From NCBI GenBank assembly GCA_019321725.1, contig CM033106.1, forward strand, positions 28,818,118 to 28,882,117: a stretch of 64,000 nucleotides of DNA, given 5' to 3'. Of the stretch, positions 52,805 to 63,793 are shown in pieces. The translations under genes and the position numbers were made by a program. Below the pieces are notes generated by a model, which was not told the origin of the DNA, searched no databases, and was given only the letters and a program-made list of their open reading frames with translations. Source of the stretch: Paulownia fortunei (Eukaryota > Streptophyta > Magnoliopsida > Lamiales > Paulowniaceae). Positions within the stretch are counted from its first letter, which is position 1, and every line of letters begins with the position of its first letter.

Positions 52805-53075
52805 CCCATGACATTGGAATAACGGTAAGATAGTTGAAAGTTAATTAAGTAGTATCAATGTTCGAATTCTGATGAATGCACAAACTATGGTATGTTTGTA
52901 TTGTCCCTCCAAGGGTCATTGTTGCGTGATGTAAAGGGAGGTCTGTTTCAACCGAAGATTCGACTCCAACCATGTATAGATTGTGACCACATTTTGATTT
53001 ATTTTAAAATCGAACTAAAATGAAAGACCACCCTCGCTCAAAATTAGTCAGTCGTAGGCCTATTATGTGGGTTGC
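52805..53075 (+). mobile_element. tRNA-derived SINE-like element
   Basis: A segment tggaataacggtaagatag resembles a pol III A box region, and tgttcgaattctg about 40 bases later resembles a B box (GTTCGANTC). About 200 bases of non-coding body and an A-rich end (ttgcaaaaaataaaaaaata) follow. Ends and target-site duplication are not certain. Confidence 0.5.
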
Positions 53076-54599
53076 AAAAAATAAAAAAATATTTTGTTTT
53101 CAAGTTGTATAAAAGTGGCCCGAAACTTTTCACTGTTAATAACAACCGGGCATCCAATTTGTGCACGTTTATGTGTTGTCTTGCTCATAAAACTGGAATG
53201 CATAAAGCTGATATGTTGTATGGGATATATGCTTTTCTTTCATTACACACCCAACAAGCTTCTTGCTTTACGCGGCTCAGCACATGCCCCACTCATCCAT
53301 TAACCACACATTGCTTTGCATGAGGCCCGTCGCTATCTCCAAGCCCCAACGATGTCGTTTTCAATAGATGATGAAGAGCCTGTTGTAATATTTTTATTCA
53401 ACATCGCTATCATAAGAGCAGTGTTATATATAATCCTTTCGTTTTTACCTTTTTCCTTATGGGTTTGTAATTAATTCACATTTGGGAAGATTTAATCAAT
53501 CAATTATTTCCAAATTAGGACAAAGGTGAAAAAACGGATAAAGGGGTAGCCGGTGATATAAAACATTTTTCAAACATAATTCATCGTAATATATTTATGT
53601 GCATATTTAATTATAGTTAATTATCGTTGTAATCGAGATTACCTTAATCTTAGTTTTATACTATATCTTACCTTTTTACTGTCTTAAAGATTAGAAACTT
53701 CAAGTAGGTCCGTTTCAAATAACTCTTATGGATTGATAAGCTTACCCATTAATTATCCCGACAGGTCATCTCTTCACATTATGAAATAACTAGGTAAATT
53801 TATATCTACTACAAAAATTACCTCCACCCCCATTTCTCATAACTCTTATGATTTTATAAATTTACCCTATAATTACTTCCGACATGATAACTCTCTATGT
53901 ACATAAATTCATATATACTACAAAAATTACATCAATAATCAATCAATCAATCAACAGAGTCACTAGTTCTAACGACCACATATAATGGGGACAAGGTGCA
54001 TCAAGGTTGGTTCTTCTTTTGTATCTTTTTGACTTGAAAAAAGAGTTAAGATTACGCAATTTAGAAAGCACGATAGAACAAATGAACTTCTTCTTTTTCT
54101 TCCTTTTTTATCCATGTTGGGGTTGTCGTGGACCAGGAGAATCACAGGAGATTAAAGAGAAAAAAAAAAAAAGAAGGAGCAATATTACTATGGGACCATG
54201 CAACATTGAGCTGTAAAGCCTGCATTCTGCTGTGTATTTTCCGTACCTTAAATTTAATTACTTTCACTAAGTATTTTTTCCCACCACGCCCTTCATTTAG
54301 TACTACTTATTCTCGAAGCAACCATTTTTTGTTTTTTTTGAGGTTTTTCATTTGGCCCACCTCGTGCGGAAAATTTCTTAATCCTCAAGAAGTACGAAAT
54401 ATTTTTTAAGGATTGAGGAAAAAAATAAAAGGAGAGTACTAAATGTGGGGACTTTGTTGGGAATTTTGTGAGTTTCTAAATCTGATCATATCGAAATATG
54501 TTATAGGTATGGCCTTGCGTGAGTTGTAATTAATCAGCCTAAACTCACAAAATTTATAATGAGCTTTTGAGTGAGAACATAATCTCGAGCTTTTAGACT

Positions 54600-54911
54600 T
54601 TGTTTTGATGTTATTTTCGACATTTCGGGAAAAAATATTTTGAAAAATGTATTTTGAATAGTGAGTTTGGAGAATAAATATATGTTTAATTGTTTTGTCA
54701 AAAAAAAATAATATAATATATTTTGAAGGATATTTTTAATTATAAATATATTGTTAATATTATTTGTTGTGGTTAATATAAAATATTTTTAATTAAAATA
54801 ATAATTGATAAGTATTTTAATAAAATAATAATATATTTCTCAAAACATTAGTCCCCAACATGTTTTTCATTATCCGAGAAGAAAAACGTTTTCAAAAATA
54901 ACACCAAACAA
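54600..54911. mobile_element. MITE-like element, about 312 bp
   Basis: ttgttttgatgttattttcga at 54600-54620 and tcaaaaataacaccaaacaa at 54892-54911 are imperfect inverted repeats of about 20 bp (three differences). They surround an AT-rich interior with tatt/aata words. No coding capacity. Confidence 0.5.
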
Positions 54912-55779
54912 TCTAATAATCGAATCAGAATTTGGAAGTTGCTAACTATTAATTAACTTGTTTTTTTTTTTTATTTAAATCCTTGAGAAGAGCTTAGGTA
55001 GTTAATCCTAATTAATTTTTATTTGAAGGATTGAAAAAGTGAGGCTAGTTGTTAATCGCCCTAAATCACTGCGGCTTCATCTTCAAAAACCCAAAAAAAG
55101 ATAACCTGCATAGGGAAATCATCTGAATTTTTTATGGCAAAAAGTTTTTTTGGATAAAATTCAATAATTTTTTTCCTAATAAAACTTAGACTACCATTTA
55201 ATCATTCATAAATAATTAATATCCAGCTAACCATTTTTGTGATTCTACCACAAAAATTAGAAGTTCACATCACACCACACTACAAAATTGCACTGATTTT
55301 GAACAAAATGTTTACTATTTCCTTCTATTTGTTGGATAGATTTTAAGTTTTTATATTTATTATACACATGTCGATTAAACTTTATGTCAATTCTTAACAG
55401 TATGAAGTATTATTACTCAGTTCATTTATAATCCAAATTTAACGAGTTTTTGTGTTAGGTGGTCAAGTTTAATGTTATAATAAGATGTTGTGTAGGTATT
55501 CGTCTCATTTTATGATATGAGTATTATTGTTTTTGATTTATTATAATTAATTATATTAAATTAATAATTGTTTAATATTAAATCTTACAAATTAATTACT
55601 TATTGTCTAAAAAAAACAAATTTGACTTTTTTAATATTTCACTGCCAATAAAAAAGGAGCAAAATATATTTAGAGTTGAGGGGAGTAAAATTTCAATAGT
55701 TGATAAAGACAGTTTTTTGTGCATACTGCATAAACTTAACAACCTTGTTTCAGATACTTTCACTTAGTGATTTTATAAT

Positions 55780-56215
55780 TCGTCCAGTGATCAAATTGAT
55801 TTTGATATTGATTAGCGATTCAATTGGTTGGATCGATTCAATCGTATATAGAATTAATCTAATAAAAATTGATTATATTTTTTATTATATTATTTAAAAT
55901 GATAATATAATAGACTAATTATTATGTAATACATTTTAAATATAAAAAATAAATAATTATCTAAAAAAATATCTAACAAAACACGAATCTAAATAACCAC
56001 ATATATATACCAAAATATCAAATTTAATTTTTTTAAAAAAATATAAAAAAAACATAAAAAGATAAAAAATAAAAATCGATCAAATCGGCTTGACCATTTT
56101 GCCCGACCTTTGACTGGTCAAATTGAAAATTCAATTTTATATGTCTAATCGGATCGAATAGATCTCCCGTTCCTAATTGAACCAATTGGTCCAATTCGAA
56201 TTTTAAAACATGGCT
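55780..56215. repeat. Dispersed repeat of unknown class
   Basis: GC-richer ends (gattcaattggttggatcga at the left; accaattggtccaattcgaa at the right) resemble imperfect inverted ends around an AT-rich core. The right part carries gacctttgactggtcaaatt. It looks like a decayed non-autonomous element. Confidence 0.4.
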
Positions 56216-56852
56216 TTAACATGTAATATTGAGCATACTACAAACTTAACAAGTATGACTTCGTTTGAAACCCATATCAAATCTACTTTTAAAAGTAAAA
56301 GTTAATGTGTTAAGTGTTGCATATGTGGTAGTTAATTTTGGATGAATTTTAGAATAAAGAAGATATTTAAACATTTATTTTGGAGAAGTACAAATTAATA
56401 GTTTTTGATTTTTTTTGTCGCATTTTTTTTTAAATAAACACTTTTGAAAAATTCATATTAAAAAGTCTATAGAACCAAACATCAAGTCCATCTTTCACCT
56501 GGATTAAGCTTTTGCAGATCAACAACTTTCTGACTGGTTGAGCGTATCTAGTCCCAGCTCTAGCCCAACTCAAAGGCCCAAATCCCATACCCATATTTAC
56601 CTTTAGGGAGAAACAGTGATTTTGGCTTAAGTGGCCGAGCCTATTTCAATAATGGGGCACCAATTAAAAGAAGTATGTGTGGAGTCTAATTCAATTTGAA
56701 TTTAATAAGACTACACATTTTATAAGCTCGAAATTCTTGACTTTGCTACGTTCAATTGGGAGGACTAGAAATCCCAAATGTTGATCACTTTATTTGTAGC
56801 ATTTTGATTCGTGGAATAAGTGAAAGATGATGAAATACAATAGTTAGGTTTC

Positions 56853-56862
<10 letters not shown>

Positions 56863-56883
<21 letters not shown>

Positions 56884-56896
56884 CATATATATATGT
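56863..56896. repeat. (TA)n microsatellite
   Basis: A poly-A run passes into about 15 TA units with one interruption, in non-coding DNA. Confidence 0.9.
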
Positions 56897-57165
56897 AACC
56901 ACTCAGCTATTACAAATTTTTATTGTTATGGTCATAATGAATTATAATTTATTTATTTAATTATATATTTTTTTGAAATTCAATATTAAGAAAATATCGA
57001 GAAAAAATATTATATTTCAAACTAGTATTGCTGGAATTGAAATAGAAGACTAAAAAAGTGGAGGGATTGTTCAATAAATGGCATAAGCTCTATATCAATG
57101 AAATTTAACAAGTTCTAATTTTACTTCTACACAACATCTTCCCTTAAAAAAAAAAAAAAAAAATC

Positions 57166-57390
57166 GAGCCCGGAGCACAGCTCAATTGGTGGATAAATCA
57201 ACATGTTTCTCACTTTCAACGGTAGGGTGGGGGTTCAAACTTTGATGGAAACCTGTGATCCAATTGAGATATATCCCACTATTTACTTCATTGTAGGTGA
57301 TTGGACAAGTGGTTAGAAGGTTAAGAATTAACTGGTTTAAGTGAGGAATTTGGGTATAAAAAATAAATAAATAAATAAATAAAGAAAATT
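57166..57390 (+). mobile_element. tRNA-derived SINE-like element
   Basis: cacagctcaattggtgg at 57177-57193 resembles the tRNA A box, and ggggttcaaactttga at about 57230-57245 resembles the B box, at about the expected spacing. The body ends at about 57360 in a taaa-repeat tail typical of retroposed elements. A poly-A run precedes it, so the target-site duplication cannot be defined. It ends about 240 bases upstream of the exon at 57631. Confidence 0.6.
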
Positions 57391-57630
57391 TTGAGGAAAA
57401 AAAAGAAAGAAAAAAATAACAACAAAATAAATACGCGTACATTACATAATTGCTGGGTGGGCCATGTGGCCCAAAAGTGCAAACAGGGTCCCGAGTTAAA
57501 TTTCCTAAAAGGAAAATCATCAGAAAGAAATTCCTGAAGAACAAAATAGTTCGCACTATTTCTTTGTAATAATCTCAAAAGACATCTGAATTTCACTTTC
57601 GAGTGGCTGAAAGGATCGCGAAGCATCGCC

Positions 57631-59070
57631 ATGGCTACCGACATCGGCACCTTGGAGAAAAGGTTAGTATTTACCCAAAAATTTACGTTGGATTTTACTT
57701 ATTAATTGATTTCGAAAAAGTTTTAGTTATACTTTTAGTTTATTGAGTGTGGGATACTATAAGTTAATTGATAAGTGCTCAATTGTTTTGCGGGAAGATA
57801 TGCTTCGATTCCTTCTGCTATTTCGTCAGTTCTTTTTTGCTACTCTTTTTTTCTTTCATTTTGTGTTCACGGTGTACAACTGACAGTAACAATTCAGGCT
57901 GAAATTTCATATAAGTAGTTGGTAACTCGCAGATTCTTACTCTGTTTTTTGGAATAATTCCAAATCCAAATCATATGGATCCAATAATGATACAAAATGC
58001 AGTCGACGAGTACATATTATATCAGCATTTGACTTAAATTTATTGATTATTTAAATTTAATTTAATTAATTATATGAGAAAAATGTTAGCCTGAGCAATT
58101 AAATTATAATAAAAATGCATCTTAATTTTAGTTAATTCTAATGATTCCAAACCCTTTAATTTTCACAAGTTGAAACTATAAGTTGAATTTCTCAAGAACT
58201 TGATGCTGTCAAGGATTTGATTTTTACCAGATGATATGATATGAATGCTTAAAATATTAGAGAACAAGAATGATATTGAATATTGATATTCTTGAAGAAA
58301 TTGGCTATTTAGGTGAGTGGTCTTCGATTGTCAAATGCTGATTGGAAAGAGACCATTATGAGGACCCTAGTCTTCCATCTCCATCTTTTATACTTCTTTA
58401 TGGAGGAAAGGAAACTGAGTGTGATTATAAGGGAGTGCCTTCTTTCAATGCCTGTGTAACTAGATATACTTTTGCCACTTGGTATTTGGTTCTAATGTTA
58501 CTTACCAAAAGATTTAAGGTTCCTCAGCATTACATTCACAAAGAGAGCTAAAATTAGATTGCTATGGTTCTTTTTTGGGCTATCCAACCACCATCTGAGG
58601 AGTTTTATTAATTCACGGAGATGTTCAATTAGTTGAATGATTGACAAAAAAACCTTGGTTTCTGAGTTTTCTTTCTTCTGCCTTAATTGTGTTGAAAATT
58701 TTAGGGCTGTAATGAGTTTAAAGAAGTAGGATTTTTTATTCACAGGCGACTTTTTAACATGAACTTTCTCACAGCTCTACCCTTACGTGAGATAACTAAT
58801 TCTGGAATCTTAAATTGAGACATACATCACTTATTTCTGCAAGCTCGTATTTGTATGACTTAGAAATTGTATGTCTGCTGCATGATGGATTTAACTGATA
58901 TGCAATGATTCTTCCGGTTTCTCTTCATGCTTCTATAAAAAGGGCTTGCTTCCTATATAGAAATATTTTAGTTAGACTGGTTATATTTTGGCACCATTTT
59001 CAGGTACTTTGATGCTTGCAAGAGGCAAGGAATTCTACCGAATAAGGCAATTGTGGCAGCATTATTCAAG
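57631..59070 (+). CDS. First two exons of an unidentified gene (partial)
   Basis: Exon 57631-57662 opens MATDIGTLEK and ends at AAAAG|GTTAGT. After a 1.34-kb intron with plant-like T-rich composition, exon 59004-59070 starts behind TTTTCAG and restores the frame. It reads YFDACKRQGILPNKAIVAAL and ends TTCAAG|GTTTCA. Together they give 33 residues in perfect phase. The ATG has an AGCATCGCCATGG context, close to the plant optimum, and the preceding 60 bases are GC-richer than the surroundings. I do not recognise the protein with certainty; the style recalls the N-terminus of leucine-rich-repeat (RNI-like) proteins. No further exon is visible before the repeat-rich and viral DNA that begins about 1 kb downstream. 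The gene is therefore either interrupted, truncated, or continues past the window through a long intron. Confidence 0.5.
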
Positions 59071-60080
59071 GTTTCACATGATTGTGGCAATCTTTTCGGT
59101 TATGCATAATGTTTTTGGTTAAAATTGTTTCCTAACGAAAGTTGATGCCATTTTCAATCAACATTCCAACTAAGATGAACTTGTAGTAAATGTGAAAGTT
59201 GTAGGTGTGTAAGAGTTTCTATGGTTTCACAATAGGTGCAAATTATTCTAAATTAGAACTCCGGAGGATTTAGAAGTAAGTTAATTTTCTTCTCATGTCC
59301 ACGTGATATCAATTTGAATTTAGTAACTTACTTTATCTTGGCACGTAGTATAAGTCAGGAGTTATACGACCTCTCACATGTTCTGTAATATTTGTCATGA
59401 ACTTGTGATGAAGGATTATAAAGCTAAATTTCATCAGAAAGATAGCAGGAATGTGAGCTATACTATGCTAGGGTGCAGGATATTAGAAATTGGGGTTATG
59501 TTTCTTGAGAAAACCTATACATCCCTTGATCACCCATCTACTTGGTAAAGTTCAACTTTGCGAAGCTTTCCACTTGGGCTGGTAGTAGTTTTTCTTGGAA
59601 TGATATTTTATTTTTCTGTAGCTACTTCTTTTAGTTTACCTTTCATGCATGTCCAAACGAAATTTGCTGTTATGATCTGGTAACAAGAGAACAAGTCAAA
59701 TTATATGGAAATCAGGGCTTGATATAATCTTGGTTATAGTGTCATTAAAATGATTCATTTAGATCCTCCTATCTTGGTTATGATAGCATTTAATTATTGT
59801 TTGGTCCCTTATAATGTTGTTGCACGGTTTGTAATGGGATTATAACTCGATTCGAAATCTGAGGCACACAATTCAGATGAAGTATTCATTATCAGGAATG
59901 GGTATTTTTCTGCTCATTCCGTGCTTTAAGCACGAAAATACTGTACTTCAACATTTGTTTCCCCTAGAATAACTTGTGGTCCTTAAGGGCTTTTTTATCT
60001 GAATATTGTTTAAAAAAAAATTCTTAAAATACCGTCTGATGAAAAGATATTATCAAAGTATAACAAAACGTTAGAGGGGA
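59071..60080. other. Intron-like DNA after the partial gene
   Basis: The composition is like the preceding intron (T-rich, about one third GC), with no open frame above background and no recognisable exon. It may be the next intron of the partial gene. Confidence 0.5.
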
Positions 60081-60083
60081 TAT

Positions 60084-60239
60084 GAATTCAATTCTAATCG
60101 AATTCCACGATTTTTTTTTTAAATTGGGAAGAACTCATTACGGGGCCAAACGAATTCAATTGTGAATTCGTTAAAACCCGCCATGAATTCACCAAATTGT
60201 GAATTCTTTAGCCCCAATAACGAATTTACAAGTGAATTC
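60084..60239. repeat. Cluster of GAATTC palindromes
   Basis: Seven GAATTC sites (60084, 60100, 60152, 60164, 60185, 60201, 60234) fall within 156 bases. They are embedded in short inverted words such as acgaattcaattgtgaattcgt, with recurring ggggc/gcccc and taacgaatt. It looks like a decayed palindromic element. Confidence 0.6.
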
Positions 60240-60324
60240 ATTAGTGAGGCTAACAAATTCACATTTTTTTATATAGATTATGTATATATCTATAATATAA
60301 TGTTTCTTTTTATATATTTAGAAT

Positions 60325-60520
60325 TTTATATTTTTACTTAAATAGTTTTACATACTTAAAAAGATTTTTTTATAACTAATTTGTATATATAAATATTTTT
60401 AATGTATATATATATATTTGTAATTTTATTTACTTAAATATTTTTACATACTCTAAAAAAGTTTTTTTATAACTAATTTGTACACATATATATTTATAAT
60501 GTACATATATATATACATTA
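60325..60520. repeat. AT-rich tandem repeat, period about 96 bp
   Basis: acttaaata-ttttacata followed by tttttttataactaatttgta appears at about 60336 and again at about 60432, each followed by a TA-rich stretch. Two copies are visible. Confidence 0.65.
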
Positions 60521-60529
60521 TGTATATAT

Positions 60530-60725
60530 ATACACCAGCACAGCTGCGTCAGCGAGCTGTCTCGCTGACACAGTTGTGCTCTTCTTTTATCACATGTAGC
60601 TGATCTTTGTCGGCTCGCTCAACGTCACATGCAAAATGCTGAGCTAGCTGACAAAGTTTAGTCACATGTGATAAAAGAAGAGCACAATTATCTCAGACAA
60701 CTCGTTGACACAATTGGTGTGTGTA
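60530..60725. repeat. Long imperfect inverted repeat
   Basis: Arms of roughly 90 bases (about 60530-60620 and 60630-60725) are imperfect inverses. Their core, ttgtgctcttcttttatcac plus atgt at 60574-60597, is matched exactly (24 bases) by 60664-60687. The outer ends read tatatacacc and ggtgtgtgtatata. It could be a fold-back MITE or part of the intergenic region of the adjacent viral copy. Confidence 0.8.
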
Positions 60726-60806
60726 TATATGATGTAAAATAAAAAAAAATGATGCAAAATTATGTCAGCATGATGTCAGCAAAATACTCTATAGCCCTGT
60801 TCAAGA

Positions 60807-60909
60807 TGACGTAAGCAATGACGTCAACAGATACTATTTGACACTATTACAACATACTGTAGCAGTACTGTTCAAAATCCAAAAAATGCCCCTCGGATTG
60901 TCTATAAAA
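60807..60909 (+). promoter_or_regulatory. Viral-type promoter: as-1-like motifs and TATA box
   Basis: TGACGTAA at 60807-60814 and TGACGTCA at 60819-60826 are two spaced TGACG motifs as in the as-1 element of caulimovirus promoters, where plant TGA-type bZIP factors bind. TATAAAA follows at 60903-60909. Transcription would start near 60935, and the following 60 bases are pyrimidine-rich. The arrangement fits a pregenomic RNA promoter. Activity in this copy is unknown. Confidence 0.65.
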
Positions 60910-61512
60910 AGAGAAGGCTCCCCATTTCATAGGACAAGTTTTTTCCTTGAGATTTTAGCTTTTCTCTCTCCCTATTCTCTTTAGAAACATTTAGAAGAAG
61001 TTTTCAAGTGTATTCTTAGGCAAGCTTCTATCAAAATACCTTGTACCCAAACCTTGTATCAACTAACCGTTGAAAATTCCTCAAGAATATTTTATCTCAA
61101 TATTTCAAATATAAAAGGTTTGTTTTTAAATACTTGTTTTTAATTTTATATTTATGGCTGGTTATACCGTCTGATTCTTTAAATACCTTTTTTATACAAG
61201 ATCTGTGGAGACCCTTGCAAAAGTATCCTTTTGGAGAAACTGGGGGTTCTCTCGATCTTTTTGTTTAAATTTATTTTCTTGATTTTCATCTTCATTAAAT
61301 TCCTCTACATATTCTGTTTTAAATTCCTACATATCATTTGTATCCTATTAAATTTTTCAAATTTAATTTTTCATTATCCTATTATCCCCTTAGTGATCCT
61401 TGGGTGGTCCTTGAGTTGTTTTGCCTAAGAAGGTTTGGGTAGTAAGTCCAGTTAGCGGCCGTAGAATTGCTTAGGATTGTAGACAAAATTTAGGTTTTAA
61501 AACAAATTTTTT

Positions 61513-62242
61513 ATGGAAATGGATTCAATATTCTGTAGATCTATTTCTTTGAACTCTGCTTCCACTTCCTCCAATGATCCTAGGAAGATAATAAATAGTG
61601 AAGAAGTTATTATAGAAGATTTTGATAGATCAATTGATAATTGGAGAATCCCTAAAATTAATAAAGAACAAATTTACAAAACTCCTAGATTCCTTTATTT
61701 TAAAACAAATTTTACTATTAAAACTGAAAAAAGAGATATTCAACTTTCAATAACTTTTGAATTAATCAACTTACTCAAAATTCTTTGCAAAAACATAGAG
61801 ATAAAAGTTTTAAATACATACATATAGGATTAGTCCAAGTAGGAATTAAACCTCTTACTAAAGAAGGATTAAACACTTACTATACTTGCTATTCTTAAAG
61901 ATGCCAGAGTTACTAACTTTGAAGATTCCCTTTTAAGTTTTATAGAATCCAGCCTTTATACGGGTCCAATTTCTTTTGATTGTTGTCCAAATCTTACAAT
62001 TTCTTTAAACGATAAAAATATCTTAAAATCTTTAGTTTTACAAATAAAAATTCATAATTATAAGATGCTTGAAGGTTTAATTCCAGCAGCAATAATTTTT
62101 AGAATTAATTACAAAGCCATGATATCAGCCTTCGCCACAAAAGTTAGATTTCATAGTAAAAAAGGTGAAACCCTTTTACTCCAAACTGATCTTAGCAGAT
62201 CTAATACTGTAATCCCCAGATCTATCCATTTTAAAAAATAAA
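61513..62242 (+). pseudogene. Caulimovirid movement-protein remnant
   Basis: The first 104 codons are open from an ATG at 61513 and include a W-x-IPKINKEQIYK segment typical of the N-terminal part of caulimovirid movement proteins (30K superfamily). These line plasmodesmata and let virus pass between cells. Near 61770-61780 the reading frame shifts. The following segment contains a HIGLVQVGIKPLT-type motif, diagnostic of the family, and another shift lies near 61890-61900 before the C-terminal part. A stop (TAA) ends the similarity at about 62242. With at least two frame shifts it cannot give a full-length protein. The coat-protein region that would normally follow is not recognisable. Confidence 0.8.
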
Positions 62243-62900
62243 AAGGTATTTTCCCAAAACCTTAATCCCCTTCAAATTTTAGAAAAAATAAAACCAAACA
62301 AAACCTATTTTTTTTTTTATACTTTCTGACATCAACTATGTGTTCCCTAATTTGAATTAGGAAAGTTTTTTAAAAAAAATTACTACGTCCACCCATCCAC
62401 ATGTAAATGTCCTATATGTCACAGTTTGAAATTAAATTTTCTTAAGTTTTATTGATTTATTGATGTTTTGAATTTTTTAACTTTAATGTCTATATGTGGT
62501 TTCATGCTTTTTCAAAATTTTCTTGATAAATAGATTATTACCTAAATCACTTGATATTGTATTCGAAAAATAATCAACTTTAATGACATAAAAAAATTCA
62601 TTTGTAGATGGAGTGAGTTAAAAATTAGTATATATTAATTTTCAGATGTGGTTGGAGATTAAAAAAGAAAAATAGTGTTAGAAGTTTTTCTTTTTTCTTT
62701 TAGTATTTTGTAAAATACAATATTTTCCCAATATATTTCTACATAAAAATTCAATCTTTGATTTTAGTGGAAGAGGCGAAAGATCTACAATTAGACCGAT
62801 TTGTATGATTTTGGATACTTAATTGGACCCCAAAGCCCAAACACGTCTAAAGCAATTGTAGTTTTAAGCAGTGTAGTTTTACAGCCCATCTCATGGAGGG
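62243..62900. other. Gap between the two viral coding remnants
   Basis: The first about 100 bases may still be viral. The rest is AT-rich with no viral motif. The coat-protein, protease and RT catalytic regions expected here, several kilobases in an intact genome, are absent. This indicates a large internal deletion, or two separate insertions lying side by side. Confidence 0.6.
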
Positions 62901-62929
62901 AATTTAACTTTTGCTTAATGATGTATTTA

Positions 62930-63793
62930 GCAACTGATCTTAAACTAGTCAGATTCTTAGGACATTATATATCCCAGGGAACTATAACTCCTATTGAAAG
63001 ATCTTTGCAATTTGCTAATAAATTCCCATATAAAATTCTTGATAAAACACAATTACAAAGATTCTTAGGAAGCTTAAATTATGTTTTAGATTTTTGCCCA
63101 AACATTAATAGAATGGCAAAATCTTCACATGACAGGCTGAAGAAAAATCTCGTTCCTTGGTCTGATGAGCATACTGCTCTAGTTAAAGAAATTAAGAAAC
63201 AAGTTTTAGAAATACCATGTCTCCATATAGCTGATCCCAACCTACCTAAAATGGTTGAAACAGATGCCTCAGATATAGGTTATGGTGGTATTTTAAAACA
63301 AAAACTGGGAAAAGAGTGTATAATATAGTTTACTTTAGCACATTGGAATGATATCCAGAAAAATTATTCTACTATTAAAAACGAAATTTTGAGTATTGTT
63401 TTATGTATTCAAAAATTTCAAAGTGATCTTTTAAATCAATTTTTTTTATTCAGAATTGATTGCAAAAGTGCTAAAGAAGTTTTACAAAAAGATGTTCAAA
63501 ACCTTGCATCAAAACAGATTTTTGCACGATGGCAAGCTATTTTGAGTATTTTTGATTTCGAAATTGAATATATTAAAGGAGATACAAATTCTATACCAAA
63601 TTTCCTTACCCGAGAATTTCTTCAAAACAGGGTCAATCCGCCCAAAAAGGATAAAGGCAAAAAGCCTGCTCAAAACCCTATTGATTCCAACAAACCAAAA
63701 TCCTGGTATGAAACCATCATCAAAGAAGAGGAAGAGCTTAAAGATACCACTCAGTCAAAACTCCAAATACCAAAACAAGAAACCCGACCTTGA
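62930..63793 (+). pseudogene. Caulimovirid RT (C-terminal) and RNase H remnant
   Basis: Similarity starts at about 62930 with a LVRFLGHYISQG segment, the end of the RT domain, then the QLQRFLGSLNYVLDFCP connection typical of pararetrovirus polymerases. RNase H follows. The first acidic residue is visible in ETDASDIGYGG. A TAG at 63326-63328 then interrupts the frame. The second lies in a KNEILSIV segment, the third in FRIDCKSAKE and the fourth in KGDTNSIPNFLTREFL. The active site is thus still readable, but on two fragments. The downstream Lys/Pro-rich stretch to 63793 is an open tail. The RT YxDD core is outside the preserved part, so no polymerase activity is possible. Confidence 0.85.

Larger units (their letters stand above)
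45643..57630. other. Twelve-kilobase gene-poor AT-rich region
   Basis: After the DUF620 leader and GA-rich promoter (to about 46.1 kb) there is no recognisable gene. The region holds a dispersed repeat (46990-47400), a G-run (50355-50394), a MITE at 52153-52321, a SINE-like unit near 52805-53075, a MITE-like unit at 54600-54911, a repeat at 55780-56215, a (TA)n tract at 56863-56896 and a SINE-like unit at 57166-57390. The last 60 bases are GC-richer and lead into the exon at 57631. Confidence 0.6.

Noticed and set aside
53072..53323. 83-codon open frame as a gene
   Set aside because: No recognisable domain, no splice context, and it lies directly after a SINE-like element.
61100..61200. tRNA-Met primer-binding site for the viral copy
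   Set aside because: The tggttatacc words only weakly resemble the expected TGGTATCAGAGC; no acceptable match was found in 60.7-61.5 kb.
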